The notes under the pieces were generated by a model. That model worked only from the letters and a program-made list of their open reading frames with translations. It had not been told where the DNA came from and did no database searches. The translations under genes and the position numbers were made by a program. A DNA stretch of 64,000 nucleotides, from contig NZ_RKRA01000001.1 in assembly GCF_003814705.1 (NCBI RefSeq), positions 1,302,001-1,366,000 of the forward strand, in the 5' to 3' direction. Of this stretch, positions 1-8,609 are shown piece after piece. Source of the DNA: Georgenia muralis (lineage in GTDB: Bacteria > Actinomycetota > Actinomycetes > Actinomycetales > Actinomycetaceae). Every line of letters starts with the position of its first letter. Within the stretch, counting starts at the first letter, position 1.

Positions 1-192
1 GCGCGGGTCCACCGCCGTGTGGTCGACGGGGTCGAACCCGGCGTCGGCGCCGTCGTAGGGGGTGAAGAACGGTAGGAGGTGCACCCCCTCGAAGACGTCC
101 GCGAGCGGGCCGTCGAGCAGGTCGAGCAGGCCTGCGACCGAGCCGCCGAAGCGGTCGGCGTAGGCGATGAGCTGGACACCGGGCTTCCCCAT
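1..192 (-). CDS. Sucrose phosphorylase-like GH13 enzyme, N-terminal part only
   Basis: The first 64 residues are visible; the gene runs off the left edge. The opening MGKPGVQLIAYADRFGG and the later HLLPFFTPYDGADAGFDP stretch are the hallmark start of GH13 subfamily 18 phosphorylases. These cytoplasmic enzymes split sucrose, or related glucosides such as glucosylglycerate or glucosylglycerol, with phosphate to give glucose 1-phosphate. Which substrate applies cannot be told without the catalytic barrel. The ATG at 192 has a good AGAGGAG ribosome site about 7 nt upstream. The gene diverges from the subtilase across a 277-bp gap that holds a perfect 16-bp palindrome, a possible operator. Confidence 0.85.
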   Translation of the reverse strand, partial: MGKPGVQLIAYADRFGGSVAGLLDLLDGPLADVFEGVHLLPFFTPYDGADAGFDPVDHTAVDPR

Positions 193-336
193 GGCTGCGT
201 CTCCTCTGACGACGGGCTCGACCTGCTGTGCCCGCGGTGGGCGGGGCACGGGACGGGTGCTTGCCGCACCAGTCTTGCGCGAACCGGCCGCGGCGTCCCG
301 GGGACCACGCGCCAGGGACGGCCCGGGGTGGCCGGA

Positions 337-352
337 TCGTGCCATGGCACGA
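337..352. promoter_or_regulatory. 16-bp perfect palindrome between divergent genes
   Basis: TCGTGCCATGGCACGA is a perfect inverted repeat. It lies 145 bp from the start of the phosphorylase-like gene and 118 bp from the subtilase start. Its form suits a dimeric repressor or activator site, but no regulator gene is adjacent. A copy differing at one base lies at 30481-30496 upstream of the LanC-like gene. The rest of the 193-469 gap shows no other clear feature to me. Confidence 0.45.
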
Positions 353-469
353 AGAGGTCAAGCGGGAACCGCATGCGGCTACAGACAAACGGACATCCGG
401 GCGCATTGAATACCGGAACCTGTCGTCCCCGACAACCTGTGCCGTCTCTTGACCGTAGGAGATCCATCG

Positions 470-3400
470 ATGTCAGCCTCTTCCAGGTCGCGCCGGCGCG
501 CAGCAGCCGCCGCGGCCACCCTCGGAGTCGTCCTCGCGGCGCTCCCCACCGCCGCGAGCGCCGGCTACCTGCCGGCCGTCGCGGCCCCTGCCGGGCTCAC
601 CCTCACCGGCACCGCCGACACCGGGCTCACCGAGCTCGCCGAGGACTCCGCGTTCGAGGACGGCGCCTACGTCGTCGTCATGGACGACGCCCCCGTCGCC
701 GCCTACACCGGCGGCGTCGCGGGCTACGCGGCGACCAGGCCGGCCGCCGGGGAGAAGTTCGACCCCACGACCGCCGCCGCGAACCGCTACCGCGGCCTGC
801 TGCAGAAGGAGCAGGAGCGCGTCATCGCGGCCACGGGCGTGGAGGCGCGTCAGCGGTTCACCGACACGGTCAGCGGCTTCTCGGCCACCCTGACCGCCGC
901 GCAGGCCGAGGCGCTCGCCAAGCAGCCCGGGGTTCTCGGGGTCACCCCCGACGACCTCATGCAGCCCGACACGGCGGTCTCGCCCGACGTCCTGGGTCTC
1001 TCCGGCGAGGACGGCGTGTGGGAGCGGCTCGGCGGCGTGGAGAACCTCCGTGGCGGCGCGGGCTCCGGCGTCGTCGTCGGGATCATCGACTCCGGCATCC
1101 GGCCCGAGCACCCCTCCTTCGCCGACCTCGGCCTGCGCGCCGCCCCCGCCACGGGCTGGCGGGGCGCGTGCGAGACCGGGGAGGAGGAGGACTTCTCCTG
1201 CTCGGACAAGCTCGTCGGCGCCCGGTTCTACGCCGAGACCTTCGCGGCGAACAACGACCTCGCCGAGTACGAGAGCCTGTCCCCGCTCGACGTGGACGGT
1301 CACGGCACCCACACCGCCAGCACCGCGGCCGGCAACGCCGGCGTCGAGGCGGTCATCGACGGCGTGAGCTACGGCGAGATCTCCGGCATGGCCCCGGCCG
1401 CCCAGGTGGCGGCCTACAAGGTCTGCTGGGACTCCACGACCGGGGGCGGCTGCTACGGCAGCGACTCCGTCGCCGCCATCGAGGACGCGGTCGCCGACGG
1501 CGTCGACGTCCTCAACTTCTCCATCAGCGGCACCCTGACCAACGTCCTCGACCCCGTCGAGCTGGCCTTCCTCGGCGCCGCCGAGGCCGGCGTCTTCGTC
1601 GCCGCCTCCGCGGGCAACAGCGGCCCCGGCGTCTCGACCGTGGCGCACCCGTCGCCGTGGATCACCACCGTGGCCGCCTCGACCCACAACGTCATGGAGG
1701 CCACCCTCGTCACCGGCGACGGGCAGCGCTACATCGGCGCCTCCGTCCAGGGCGAGATCACCACCGACACCCAGATGGTCGTCTCCGAGGACATCCCCGC
1801 GGACGGCGCGAGCGTCGCGGACGCCGGGCTGTGCGTGCCCGGCTCGCTCGACCCGACCGGCGCAGCAGGGAAGATCGTGGTCTGCGACCGTGGCGTCATC
1901 GCCCGCGTCGACAAGAGCGCGGCGGTCGAGCAGGCCGGCGGCGTCGGCATGGTCCAGCTCAACGTCACCGAGAGCTCGCTCGACGCCGACATCCACGCCG
2001 TCCCCTCCGTGCACCTGTCCCACACGTACCGCGACGCCGTCCGGGCCTACGTCCGCACGGCCGAGAACCCGGTGGGCCGGATCCTCGACACGAACGAGGG
2101 CACCACCACCGAGGTGCCCGAGGTAGCGGGCTTCTCCTCCCGCGGGCCCTCGCTCGCGGCGGGCGGCGACCTGCTCAAGCCCGACGTCTCCGCGCCCGGT
2201 GTGAGCGTCCTCGCCGGGTACAGCCCCGAGCTGGGCGGCATGGACTTCAACTTCGTCTCCGGCACGTCGATGTCCTCCCCCCACATCGCGGGCCTGGCCG
2301 CCCTGGTGATCCAGGAGCACCCGAGGTGGTCGCCCATGGCGGTCAAGTCGGCGATGATGACGACGGCGGACCCGCACGCGAGCGCCACCTCGTCCGACCC
2401 GTTCGCCTCCGGCGCCGGGTTCGTCGACCCGAGGGAGTTCCTCGACCCGGGCCTCGTCTACGAGACCAGCTCCCAGGACTGGTGGGACTTCCTCGCCGGC
2501 CAGGGCGTCGTCTGGGGCGACGGGACGCCCGTCTCGGACAACCCCGTCGACGCCTCCGACCTCAACCTGCCGTCGATCGCGATCGGGCAGCTCGTCGGCT
2601 CGCAGACGGTGACGCGCACCATCACCAACGTCACCGGGAGGACCGCGACGTTCACCGCCGAGATCACCGGGCTCGCCGGGCTGGATGTGACCGTCTCGCC
2701 CGAGACCGTCACCCTCAAGAAGGGCGCCTCCGCCGAGGTCACGATCACCGTCGCCGGCACGGACGCGACGCGGATGGGCGCCTACGCCAAGGGTGAGCTC
2801 GTGTGGACCGGCTCCGACGGCTCGTCCGTGGGCAGCCCCGTCGTCGTCCGGCCGGTCCCGGCCTCCGCGCCGGCGATCGTCACCGCCCCGGCGGGCGCAG
2901 GTTCCGTCGACATCGAGATCCTGCCCGGCTTCAGCGGCACCATCGGGACCGACGTCGACGGTCTCGCCGCCGGCGAGGTCACCGCGGCCACCGCGCCGGA
3001 CACCGCCGGCGCGGACGGCGGCGCGGCGATCACCGCGGGGCAGGTCTACTCCCAGGACTTCACCATCGGCACGGACAGCCCGCTGGTCCGCATCGAGCTG
3101 AGGTCGACCGACCCCGACGGCGACGACCTCGACCTCTTCCTCACCAGGAAGGACAGCACTGAGATCGTCGCCGCAGCGGCGACCGGGGCGGCCGACGAGG
3201 CCCTCACCATCGACAACTTCCCGTCCGGGGAGTGGACGCTCCACGTCCAGGCGTGGGCGGTCGGGGACGGCTCGGCCGAGGCCGAGTTCGACGTCCGGTT
3301 CTTCGAGGTGCCGGACGCCGACACCGGGAACCTCACCCTGGACCCGAGCGAGCTCGTCGTGGCCCGCGGCGAGCCGGCGACGGTGACCGCGGTCCTGCCG

Positions 3401-3487
3401 GGCGACGCGACGGTGCCGTACTTCGGCCGGGTGAACTTCACCTCGGGCGGGTCCACCGTCGCCTCGACCCTGGTCTCGGTGGGCTGA
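470..3487 (+). CDS. Secreted S8 subtilisin-like serine peptidase
   Basis: This 1005-residue protein has an Arg-rich n-region, an Ala-rich hydrophobic core and probable signal cleavage near residue 30. An I9-type propeptide region follows (to about 190), then the subtilase domain. The catalytic triad is readable: Asp207 in IIDSGI, His278 in DGHGTHT and Ser600 in SGTSMSSPH, with the oxyanion Asn in ASAGNSGPG. A PA-type insert between His and Ser (roughly 400-520) and Fn3-like and pre-peptidase C-terminal-like domains after about 690 match large plant-like and actinobacterial subtilases. It probably digests extracellular protein. ATG 470 is preferred over an upstream TTG at 449 because AGGAGA lies about 7 nt before it. 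No sorting signal or C-terminal membrane anchor is seen. Confidence 0.93.
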   Translation: MSASSRSRRRAAAAAATLGVVLAALPTAASAGYLPAVAAPAGLTLTGTADTGLTELAEDSAFEDGAYVVVMDDAPVAAYTGGVAGYAATRPAAGEKFDPTTAAANRYRGLLQKEQERVIAATGVEARQRFTDTVSGFSATLTAAQAEALAKQPGVLGVTPDDLMQPDTAVSPDVLGLSGEDGVWERLGGVENLRGGAGSGVVVGIIDSGIRPEHPSFADLGLRAAPATGWRGACETGEEEDFSCSDKLVGARFYAETFAANNDLAEYESLSPLDVDGHGTHTASTAAGNAGVEAVIDGVSYGEISGMAPAAQVAAYKVCWDSTTGGGCYGSDSVAAIEDAVADGVDVLNFSISGTLTNVLDPVELAFLGAAEAGVFVAASAGNSGPGVSTVAHPSPWITTVAASTHNVMEATLVTGDGQRYIGASVQGEITTDTQMVVSEDIPADGASVADAGLCVPGSLDPTGAAGKIVVCDRGVIARVDKSAAVEQAGGVGMVQLNVTESSLDADIHAVPSVHLSHTYRDAVRAYVRTAENPVGRILDTNEGTTTEVPEVAGFSSRGPSLAAGGDLLKPDVSAPGVSVLAGYSPELGGMDFNFVSGTSMSSPHIAGLAALVIQEHPRWSPMAVKSAMMTTADPHASATSSDPFASGAGFVDPREFLDPGLVYETSSQDWWDFLAGQGVVWGDGTPVSDNPVDASDLNLPSIAIGQLVGSQTVTRTITNVTGRTATFTAEITGLAGLDVTVSPETVTLKKGASAEVTITVAGTDATRMGAYAKGELVWTGSDGSSVGSPVVVRPVPASAPAIVTAPAGAGSVDIEILPGFSGTIGTDVDGLAAGEVTAATAPDTAGADGGAAITAGQVYSQDFTIGTDSPLVRIELRSTDPDGDDLDLFLTRKDSTEIVAAAATGAADEALTIDNFPSGEWTLHVQAWAVGDGSAEAEFDVRFFEVPDADTGNLTLDPSELVVARGEPATVTAVLPGDATVPYFGRVNFTSGGSTVASTLVSVG

Positions 3488-3525
3488 GGCGGCACCACCG
3501 CACCAGCCGGCACCACCGCACCACC

Positions 3526-3562
3526 CCGCTGCCCCGTCGAGCCCGGCTCGGCGGGGCAGCGG
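3526..3562 (+). terminator. GC-rich hairpin after subtilase gene
   Basis: Eleven-base arms CCGCTGCCCCG and CGGGGCAGCGG pair perfectly around an inner GAGCC/GGCTC stem. It starts 38 bp after the subtilase stop and has no U-tract, as is common for terminators in high-GC actinobacteria. Confidence 0.6.
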
Positions 3563-3705
3563 CGTGCGGACGTCGCGGTCCGCGCGGGAAGGAGCCCTTC
3601 CGGCGAGCGGAATGAGGCGGTGTGCCCCAGTGTTGACCCTGGAGCCGGCGACGCCGGCGCCCTGCGCGCGCGTGTGCGCGGGCGGTACACGACCGTAGGA
3701 CACCT

Positions 3706-4413
3706 GTGAGCGTCAGCACCGAGACCACCCGCCCGAGCGTGCCGGGCCTGCCGCCCTGGCGGCGGGCCCTGGTCGTCGTCGCGCACCCCGACGACGAGTC
3801 CTTCGGCCTCGGCGCGGTCATCGACCGGCTCGTCAGCGCCGGGACGGCCGTGGAGGTCCTCTGCCTCACCCACGGCGAGGCCTCCACCCTCCACGGGGTC
3901 GAGGGCGACCTCGCCGTCCTCCGCGCCGCCGAGCTCGACCGTGCCGCCGAGGCCCTCGGCATCAGCCGCACCGTTCTGCGGTCCTACCCCGACGGTGGCC
4001 TCGGCGGTGTCGGCACGGACCTGCTCGCCGAGGAGGTGGTCGCGGCGCTCGGCGACGGCGACCTCCCCGACGCCCTCCTCACGTTCGACCCCAGCGGCAT
4101 CACCGGCCACCCCGACCACCGGGCCGCGACGGACGCCGCCCTCGCCGCGGCCGCGCGCCTCGACCTGCCGGTCCTCGGCTGGACCCTGCCGGCCGACGTC
4201 GCCCGCGACCTCGCCGAGGAGTTCGGCGCCCCGTTCGCCGGGCACGGCCCCGACGACGTCGACCTCGTCCTGCCGGTGACGCGACGCCGCCAGCGGGTGG
4301 CCGCCGCGGCGCACGCCAGCCAGGCGCTGCCCGAGTCGGTGCTGTGGCGCCGCCTCGAGCTGCTCGGCGACGTCGAGCACCTGCGGTGGCTGCGACCCCC
4401 GGCTCGGGCGTGA
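3706..4413 (+). CDS. PIG-L family deacetylase (LmbE-like)
   Basis: A 235-residue protein of the zinc-dependent N-acetylglucosaminyl deacetylase fold. The AHPDDE motif at residues 26-31 supplies two zinc ligands and the general base Asp. A downstream GHPDHRA motif supplies the third ligand and a catalytic His. Family members include MshB and Mca of mycothiol metabolism and many antibiotic and glycan deacetylases; the substrate cannot be fixed here, and this protein is shorter than typical MshB. The GTG at 3706 follows GTAGGAC. The stop overlaps the GTG of the next gene (GTGA), so the two are probably translated together. Confidence 0.88.
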   Translation: MSVSTETTRPSVPGLPPWRRALVVVAHPDDESFGLGAVIDRLVSAGTAVEVLCLTHGEASTLHGVEGDLAVLRAAELDRAAEALGISRTVLRSYPDGGLGGVGTDLLAEEVVAALGDGDLPDALLTFDPSGITGHPDHRAATDAALAAAARLDLPVLGWTLPADVARDLAEEFGAPFAGHGPDDVDLVLPVTRRRQRVAAAAHASQALPESVLWRRLELLGDVEHLRWLRPPARA

Positions 4414-5393
4414 CCCCCTTCCCCGACTCCTGCAGCGGGCTCAGCCTCGCCGCGGGCGAGACCCTGGCGGGCACGGCGTCCACCGCCACCGGCTACCTCC
4501 TGCTCGAGCACGGCGGCCCCTGGGGCGCGAAGGTCATGCGCGACGCCGTCTTCCCCGGACCCGGCGGCGACGGGCTCGGCGGCCGGCTGCAGGCGATCCT
4601 CACCCCGCTCGGGGTGACCCCCCTGCTGGTCCGGCGGTGCGGGGCCCGGCACGGCGTGCCGTACCCTGCCACCGTCATGCTCGTCGCCCTGGGTGCGGCC
4701 GGTGGTCACGGCGCGGTCCGGCAGGTCACCCACCTCGGCGAGGTCGCCGGCTGGGACCTGGCCGCGGCGCTGGCGACCCTGCGCGCGGGGACCGTGCCGG
4801 ACGGCTGGGAGCCGCTCGGCACCCAGTACCTCGTGTGCACCCACGCCCGCCGCGACCCGTGCTGCGGCCGCCTGGGACGGCCGCTGGCCGCCGCCCTCAC
4901 CGCCTCCGTCCCGGACCGCACCTGGGAGGCGAGCCACCTCGGCGGGCACCGCCTCGCCGCGAACACCCTCGTGGTTCCGGACGGGGTGGTGTACGGCCGC
5001 CTGACCCCCGCCGACGTCCCCTCCCTCACCGAGGCGCACGACGGCGGCCGGCTCCTCCTCGGTGCGCTGCGCGGACGGGCGGCGCTGCCACCGCCGCACC
5101 AGGCGGCGGAGATCGGCCTGCGTCTCGCCGCGGGCGTCGACGCGGCCGGGGCTCTGACCTTCCTCGGCGCGGAGGAGCTGGGCGCGACCGGGACGCCGGC
5201 CCCGGAACGGACCGACGTCGACGACGGCGCCATCACGACCTGGGTCAGCCGGTGGGAGGCGGTCGGTCGCAGCTGGAAGGTGGTGGTCGACGTCGTCCCG
5301 GGAACGGGCGGTCCACGCCCCGCGAGCTGCGGGGACGAGCCCGTCCCGCCGGCGGCCCGCCACGAGGTCACCTCCGTCACCGCGGAGTACTGA
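4410..5393 (+). CDS. Sucrase/ferredoxin-like protein
   Basis: About 327 residues, belonging to the Suc_Fer-like family with a thioredoxin-like [2Fe-2S] ferredoxin fold. Cys143, Cys151 and Cys152 in CTHARRDPCCGRLG are the likely cluster ligands, and SHLGGHRLAANTLVVPDG is a conserved stretch of the family. Despite the name, sucrose cleavage is not established for bacterial members; the role is unknown and probably redox. I start at GTG 4410 because it overlaps the deacetylase stop as GTGA and leaves a short N-terminus before the first conserved Cys. In-frame GTGs at 4344 and 4386 would run further into the upstream gene. Confidence 0.82.
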   Translation: MTPFPDSCSGLSLAAGETLAGTASTATGYLLLEHGGPWGAKVMRDAVFPGPGGDGLGGRLQAILTPLGVTPLLVRRCGARHGVPYPATVMLVALGAAGGHGAVRQVTHLGEVAGWDLAAALATLRAGTVPDGWEPLGTQYLVCTHARRDPCCGRLGRPLAAALTASVPDRTWEASHLGGHRLAANTLVVPDGVVYGRLTPADVPSLTEAHDGGRLLLGALRGRAALPPPHQAAEIGLRLAAGVDAAGALTFLGAEELGATGTPAPERTDVDDGAITTWVSRWEAVGRSWKVVVDVVPGTGGPRPASCGDEPVPPAARHEVTSVTAEY

Positions 5394-5454
5394 CCGGGGC
5401 GGGCGTCGCCACCGAGGCGTGCTCACCGCCCCGGCGTGCCACACACACGCGCCC

Positions 5455-6654
5455 TCAGCGCCGGGGCGGCACCCGGCCCGCGCCGGCCGGGACCGGGAGG
5501 GGCGCGACGATCCGCAGCCGTTCGGCGACCGGCTCGACGAACCGCGCCAGCAGCGGGCCGACGACCGCGAGGACGAGGACGTACGCCGCGGCCACGGGGC
5601 CGATGGCGGGGGCGAGCGGCACGGCGAGCCCGGCGATGACGACGGAGAACTCCCCGCGGGGCACGAGGGCGGCGCCCGCGCGCAGCCGGCCGCGGCGGCG
5701 GACGCCGTCCCGCGCGGCCGCGAACCAGCCGGTGCCCATCTTCGTCCCGGTGGTCACCGCCGCGAGCGCGAACGCCGCGGGGAGCACCGGCCACAGCGCC
5801 GCGGGATCGGTGGACAGGCCGAACGCGACGAAGAAGATGGAGGCGAAGAGGTCCCGGAGGGGGCTGAGGAGCCGGCGGGCCCGGTCCGCGAAGCTCGTCG
5901 GCACCGCCAGGCCGACGAGGAACGCCCCGACGCCGGCGCTGGCGCCGAGGCCCTGGGCGAAGCCGGCCACGAGCAGCGTCAGGCCCATGAGTCGCAGCAG
6001 CACCAGCTCGTCGTCGTCGTGGGCGAGGAGCCGGCCCACGCGGTGCCCGCCACGGTGAGCCGCCAGGAGCACGAGGAGCACCGCCCCGAGGGCGAGCAGC
6101 ACCCCGACCAGCGCCTGGAGCGGCCCCCCGCCGGCCAGGATCACCACGAGCACCGGGAGGAACAGCGCCATCGCGATGTCCTCGATGACCAGGACCGAGA
6201 GGACGGCGGGCGTCTCGCGGTTGCCGAGCCGGTCGAGGTCGGTGAGGAGTCGCGCGACGATGCCCGAGGAGGAGATCCACGTGACGCCGCCGAGCGCGAC
6301 CGCGGCCGGCCAGGGCAGGCCCAGGAGCAGCCCGGCGACGAGCCCCGGCGGGAAGTTCAGGAGCAGGTCGGTCAGCCCGGAGGAGCTGTGACGCCGCAGC
6401 GAGCCGATGAGCTCGGGCGCGGAGAACTCCAGACCCAGGGTGAGCAGCAGGAGGACGACGCCGATCTCGGCACCGACGTCGACGAACGGCTCCGCCGCGT
6501 TCAGGGGGACGAGCCCGCCGTCGCCGAACGCCAGGCCGGCGAGGAGGTAGAAGGGGATGGGTGAGAGTCCCACGGAGCGGGCGAGGAGCCCGAGGACGGA
6601 CAGCCCGGCGAAGAGCGCGCCGAGCTCGACGAGCAGCCTCGCGAGCTCGTCCAC
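5455..6654 (-). CDS. CPA2 cation:proton antiporter, membrane subunit
   Basis: A 399-residue, about 12-helix protein of the KefB/NapA type (Na+/H+ exchanger domain). A long first helix pair, the LGLEFS segment and the conserved GGVTWISSSGIVA region typify CPA2 transporters that exchange K+ or Na+ for protons. It lacks the C-terminal RCK domain of KefB/C. That regulatory part is supplied by the separate TrkA-C protein encoded 9 bp upstream, the arrangement known from KhtTU/YhaTU. The GTG at 6654 follows TAGGACG. Confidence 0.88.
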   Translation of the reverse strand: MDELARLLVELGALFAGLSVLGLLARSVGLSPIPFYLLAGLAFGDGGLVPLNAAEPFVDVGAEIGVVLLLLTLGLEFSAPELIGSLRRHSSSGLTDLLLNFPPGLVAGLLLGLPWPAAVALGGVTWISSSGIVARLLTDLDRLGNRETPAVLSVLVIEDIAMALFLPVLVVILAGGGPLQALVGVLLALGAVLLVLLAAHRGGHRVGRLLAHDDDELVLLRLMGLTLLVAGFAQGLGASAGVGAFLVGLAVPTSFADRARRLLSPLRDLFASIFFVAFGLSTDPAALWPVLPAAFALAAVTTGTKMGTGWFAAARDGVRRRGRLRAGAALVPRGEFSVVIAGLAVPLAPAIGPVAAAYVLVLAVVGPLLARFVEPVAERLRIVAPLPVPAGAGRVPPRR

Positions 6655-6663
6655 GCGTGCGTC

Positions 6664-7149
6664 CTAGGCCGGCTCGTCGAGGAGCGCGCCGAGCTCGTGC
6701 AGACCGGCCTCGCCGCCGATGGCGACGAGGACGTCGCCCCCGCGCAGCGACGCATCCGGTCCGGGGGCGGTCACGACGTCGTCGCGCCGCACGATGGCGA
6801 CGACCGAGCACCCCGTGCGCGTCCGGGCCTGGGTGTCGCCCAGCACGGCGCCGTCGTAGCGGCTGCCCGGCTCGACGGTCAGGCGCGCCGAGACCAGTCC
6901 CGGGACCTCCCGGGAGAGGTCGGCGAAGCGCTGGGTGACCCGCGGTGCGCCCATGAGCTCGGCGAGCGCGGTCGCCTCCTCCGCCTGGAGGTGGACCGTG
7001 TCGGTGGCCTCGTCCGGGTCGTCCTCGGCGTAGGAGAAGAGGTCCACCTCCCCATCGCGGTGGACGACGAGCCCGATGCTGCGACCCTCCCGGGTGGACA
7101 GCTCGTAGCGGATGCCCACGCCGGGCAGCAGGGTCTCGACGATCTCCAC
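6664..7149 (-). CDS. Antiporter regulatory subunit with TrkA-C domain
   Basis: A 161-residue soluble protein. The N-terminal half (from VEIVETLLPGVGIRYEL) matches the KhtT-type domain seen in antiporter regulatory subunits. The C-terminal half (about 85-160) is an RCK_C/TrkA-C fold with the usual CSVVAIVRRDDVV and GDVLVAIG strands, which binds nucleotides or cyclic di-AMP in relatives. It likely gates the membrane subunit encoded directly downstream. The GTG at 7149 has AGGA about 8 nt before it. Reading further upstream would add 56 residues of arginine-rich, non-conserved sequence. Confidence 0.85.
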   Translation of the reverse strand: MEIVETLLPGVGIRYELSTREGRSIGLVVHRDGEVDLFSYAEDDPDEATDTVHLQAEEATALAELMGAPRVTQRFADLSREVPGLVSARLTVEPGSRYDGAVLGDTQARTRTGCSVVAIVRRDDVVTAPGPDASLRGGDVLVAIGGEAGLHELGALLDEPA

Positions 7150-7286
7150 GGGCTCATCCTGCCAGGGACGGCCGACCACGGACGGACCCCTCACGTCACA
7201 GGCGCGTGCCATCATGATGACGCCGGCCCGAGGCCCGTCCGCACGCCGGTCCCGCCCCCCGGCGGCCGCCGAGAGCCGAGGTCCCG

Positions 7287-8609
7287 ATGACAGCTCCGAC
7301 CGCAGAACCGCCGACATCGTCCCGGGCCGTCCCCGTCAGCGTCGTGCTCGTCGTCGTCGCCGCGTCGGTGACGGTCGCGGTGGCGGGACTCAACGCCGTC
7401 CAGGGGATCTTCGCGCCCACCTTCTTCGCCCTCACCCTGGTCATCGCCGGGCGTCCGTTCCAGAAGTGGCTCGTGCGGGTGGGCTGGCCGCCGTGGCTCG
7501 CGGGGACGGCGGTGCTCCTCGGCCTGTACGGGCTGCTCCTGGTCCTCGTGGCCGGGACGGGCATCGCCGTCGCCCATCTCTCCACGGCACTGCCCCGCTA
7601 CGCGGGCCGGTTCACCGGGATGTGGGACGAGGTCCTGCTCTGGCTCGAGGGCCTCGGCGTGGCCACCGGGCAGATCGACGACGCCCTCGACAGCTTCAGC
7701 GTGGACAGCCTCGTGGGCCTGGCCGGGAGCCTGCTCGACAGCCTCGGAGCCGCCTCGTCACAGGTCCTGCTCCTGGTCATGATGATGTTCTTCATCAGCC
7801 TCGACGTCACGGCCGGCGCCCACCGCTGGGACCTGCTGCGCCGCGCGCGGCCACTGCTCGCGGGAGCGCTGGCCGACTTCGCCCTGCGCGTGCGCCGGTA
7901 CTGGGTGGTCAGCACGGCGTTCGGCCTGCTCGTGGCCGCGCTCGACGTCGTCGCGCTGCTCGTCCTGGGCGTCCCGATGGCCCTGACCTGGGGGGTCTTT
8001 GCCTTCGTCACGAACTACATCCCCAACATCGGCTTCGTCATCGGGCTCATCCCGCCGGCCCTGCTCGCCCTTCTCGACGGTGACGTCGCCACCATGGTGT
8101 GGGTCGTCGTCGTGTACTCGGTCGTCAACTTCACGATGCAGAGCGTCGTCCAGCCCAAGTTCGTCGGCGACGCCGTGGGCCTCAACCCGACCGTGACGTT
8201 CCTGTCCCTGGTGTTCTGGTCCCTCGTCGTCGGTCCTCTCGGGGCGATCCTCGCCGTCCCGCTCACGCTCTTCTTCCAGGCGGTGCTCATCACCGCCGAC
8301 CCCCGGGCGCACTGGCTCAACGCCTTCCTCGAGTCGGGCCGGGTGGCCGACGCCGAGACCGCCCGGAGCGCTACCGCGCCCCCGGCACCCGACGTCATCG
8401 GCGTCGCCCCACTCGAACCCGACACGGCCGCGGGTACGGAGCCCGTCGTCGCCCACGCTCTGGCCGCCCCACCGGACGACCCCGCCGGACCCGCGCCACC
8501 CGCGAGCCGGACGGCGCCCCCGCCGGTTGCCGCGCCGAGCCCGCTGGGCGTCACCGCCGCCGACGCCGGCCCGGCCGCCCCACCCCCCGACCGTACCGAC
8601 ACGCCGTGA
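7287..8609 (+). CDS. AI-2E family transporter (PerM-like permease)
   Basis: A 440-residue membrane protein with about 7-8 helices. The signature region around residues 230-320 reads WGVFAFVTNYIPNIGFVIG followed by QSVVQPKFVGDAVGLNPTV. This is typical of the UPF0118/AI-2E transporter family, whose best studied members export autoinducer-2 or act as Na+/H+ antiporters; the substrate here is unknown. The last 90 residues are Pro/Ala-rich and cytoplasmic. Its stop overlaps the GTG of the RNase Z gene, implying coupling. Confidence 0.85.
   Translation: MTAPTAEPPTSSRAVPVSVVLVVVAASVTVAVAGLNAVQGIFAPTFFALTLVIAGRPFQKWLVRVGWPPWLAGTAVLLGLYGLLLVLVAGTGIAVAHLSTALPRYAGRFTGMWDEVLLWLEGLGVATGQIDDALDSFSVDSLVGLAGSLLDSLGAASSQVLLLVMMMFFISLDVTAGAHRWDLLRRARPLLAGALADFALRVRRYWVVSTAFGLLVAALDVVALLVLGVPMALTWGVFAFVTNYIPNIGFVIGLIPPALLALLDGDVATMVWVVVVYSVVNFTMQSVVQPKFVGDAVGLNPTVTFLSLVFWSLVVGPLGAILAVPLTLFFQAVLITADPRAHWLNAFLESGRVADAETARSATAPPAPDVIGVAPLEPDTAAGTEPVVAHALAAPPDDPAGPAPPASRTAPPPVAAPSPLGVTAADAGPAAPPPDRTDTP

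Noticed and set aside
473-3703. A 1076-codon minus-strand frame opposite the subtilase
   Set aside because: The Arg/Gly/Asp-rich translation has no recognisable domain, and the plus-strand subtilase has an intact catalytic triad.
4344-4409. N-terminal extension of the sucrase/ferredoxin-like protein from GTG 4344
   Set aside because: It lies wholly inside the upstream deacetylase gene and is Arg/Ala-rich; the GTGA overlap at 4410 is the usual coupling arrangement.
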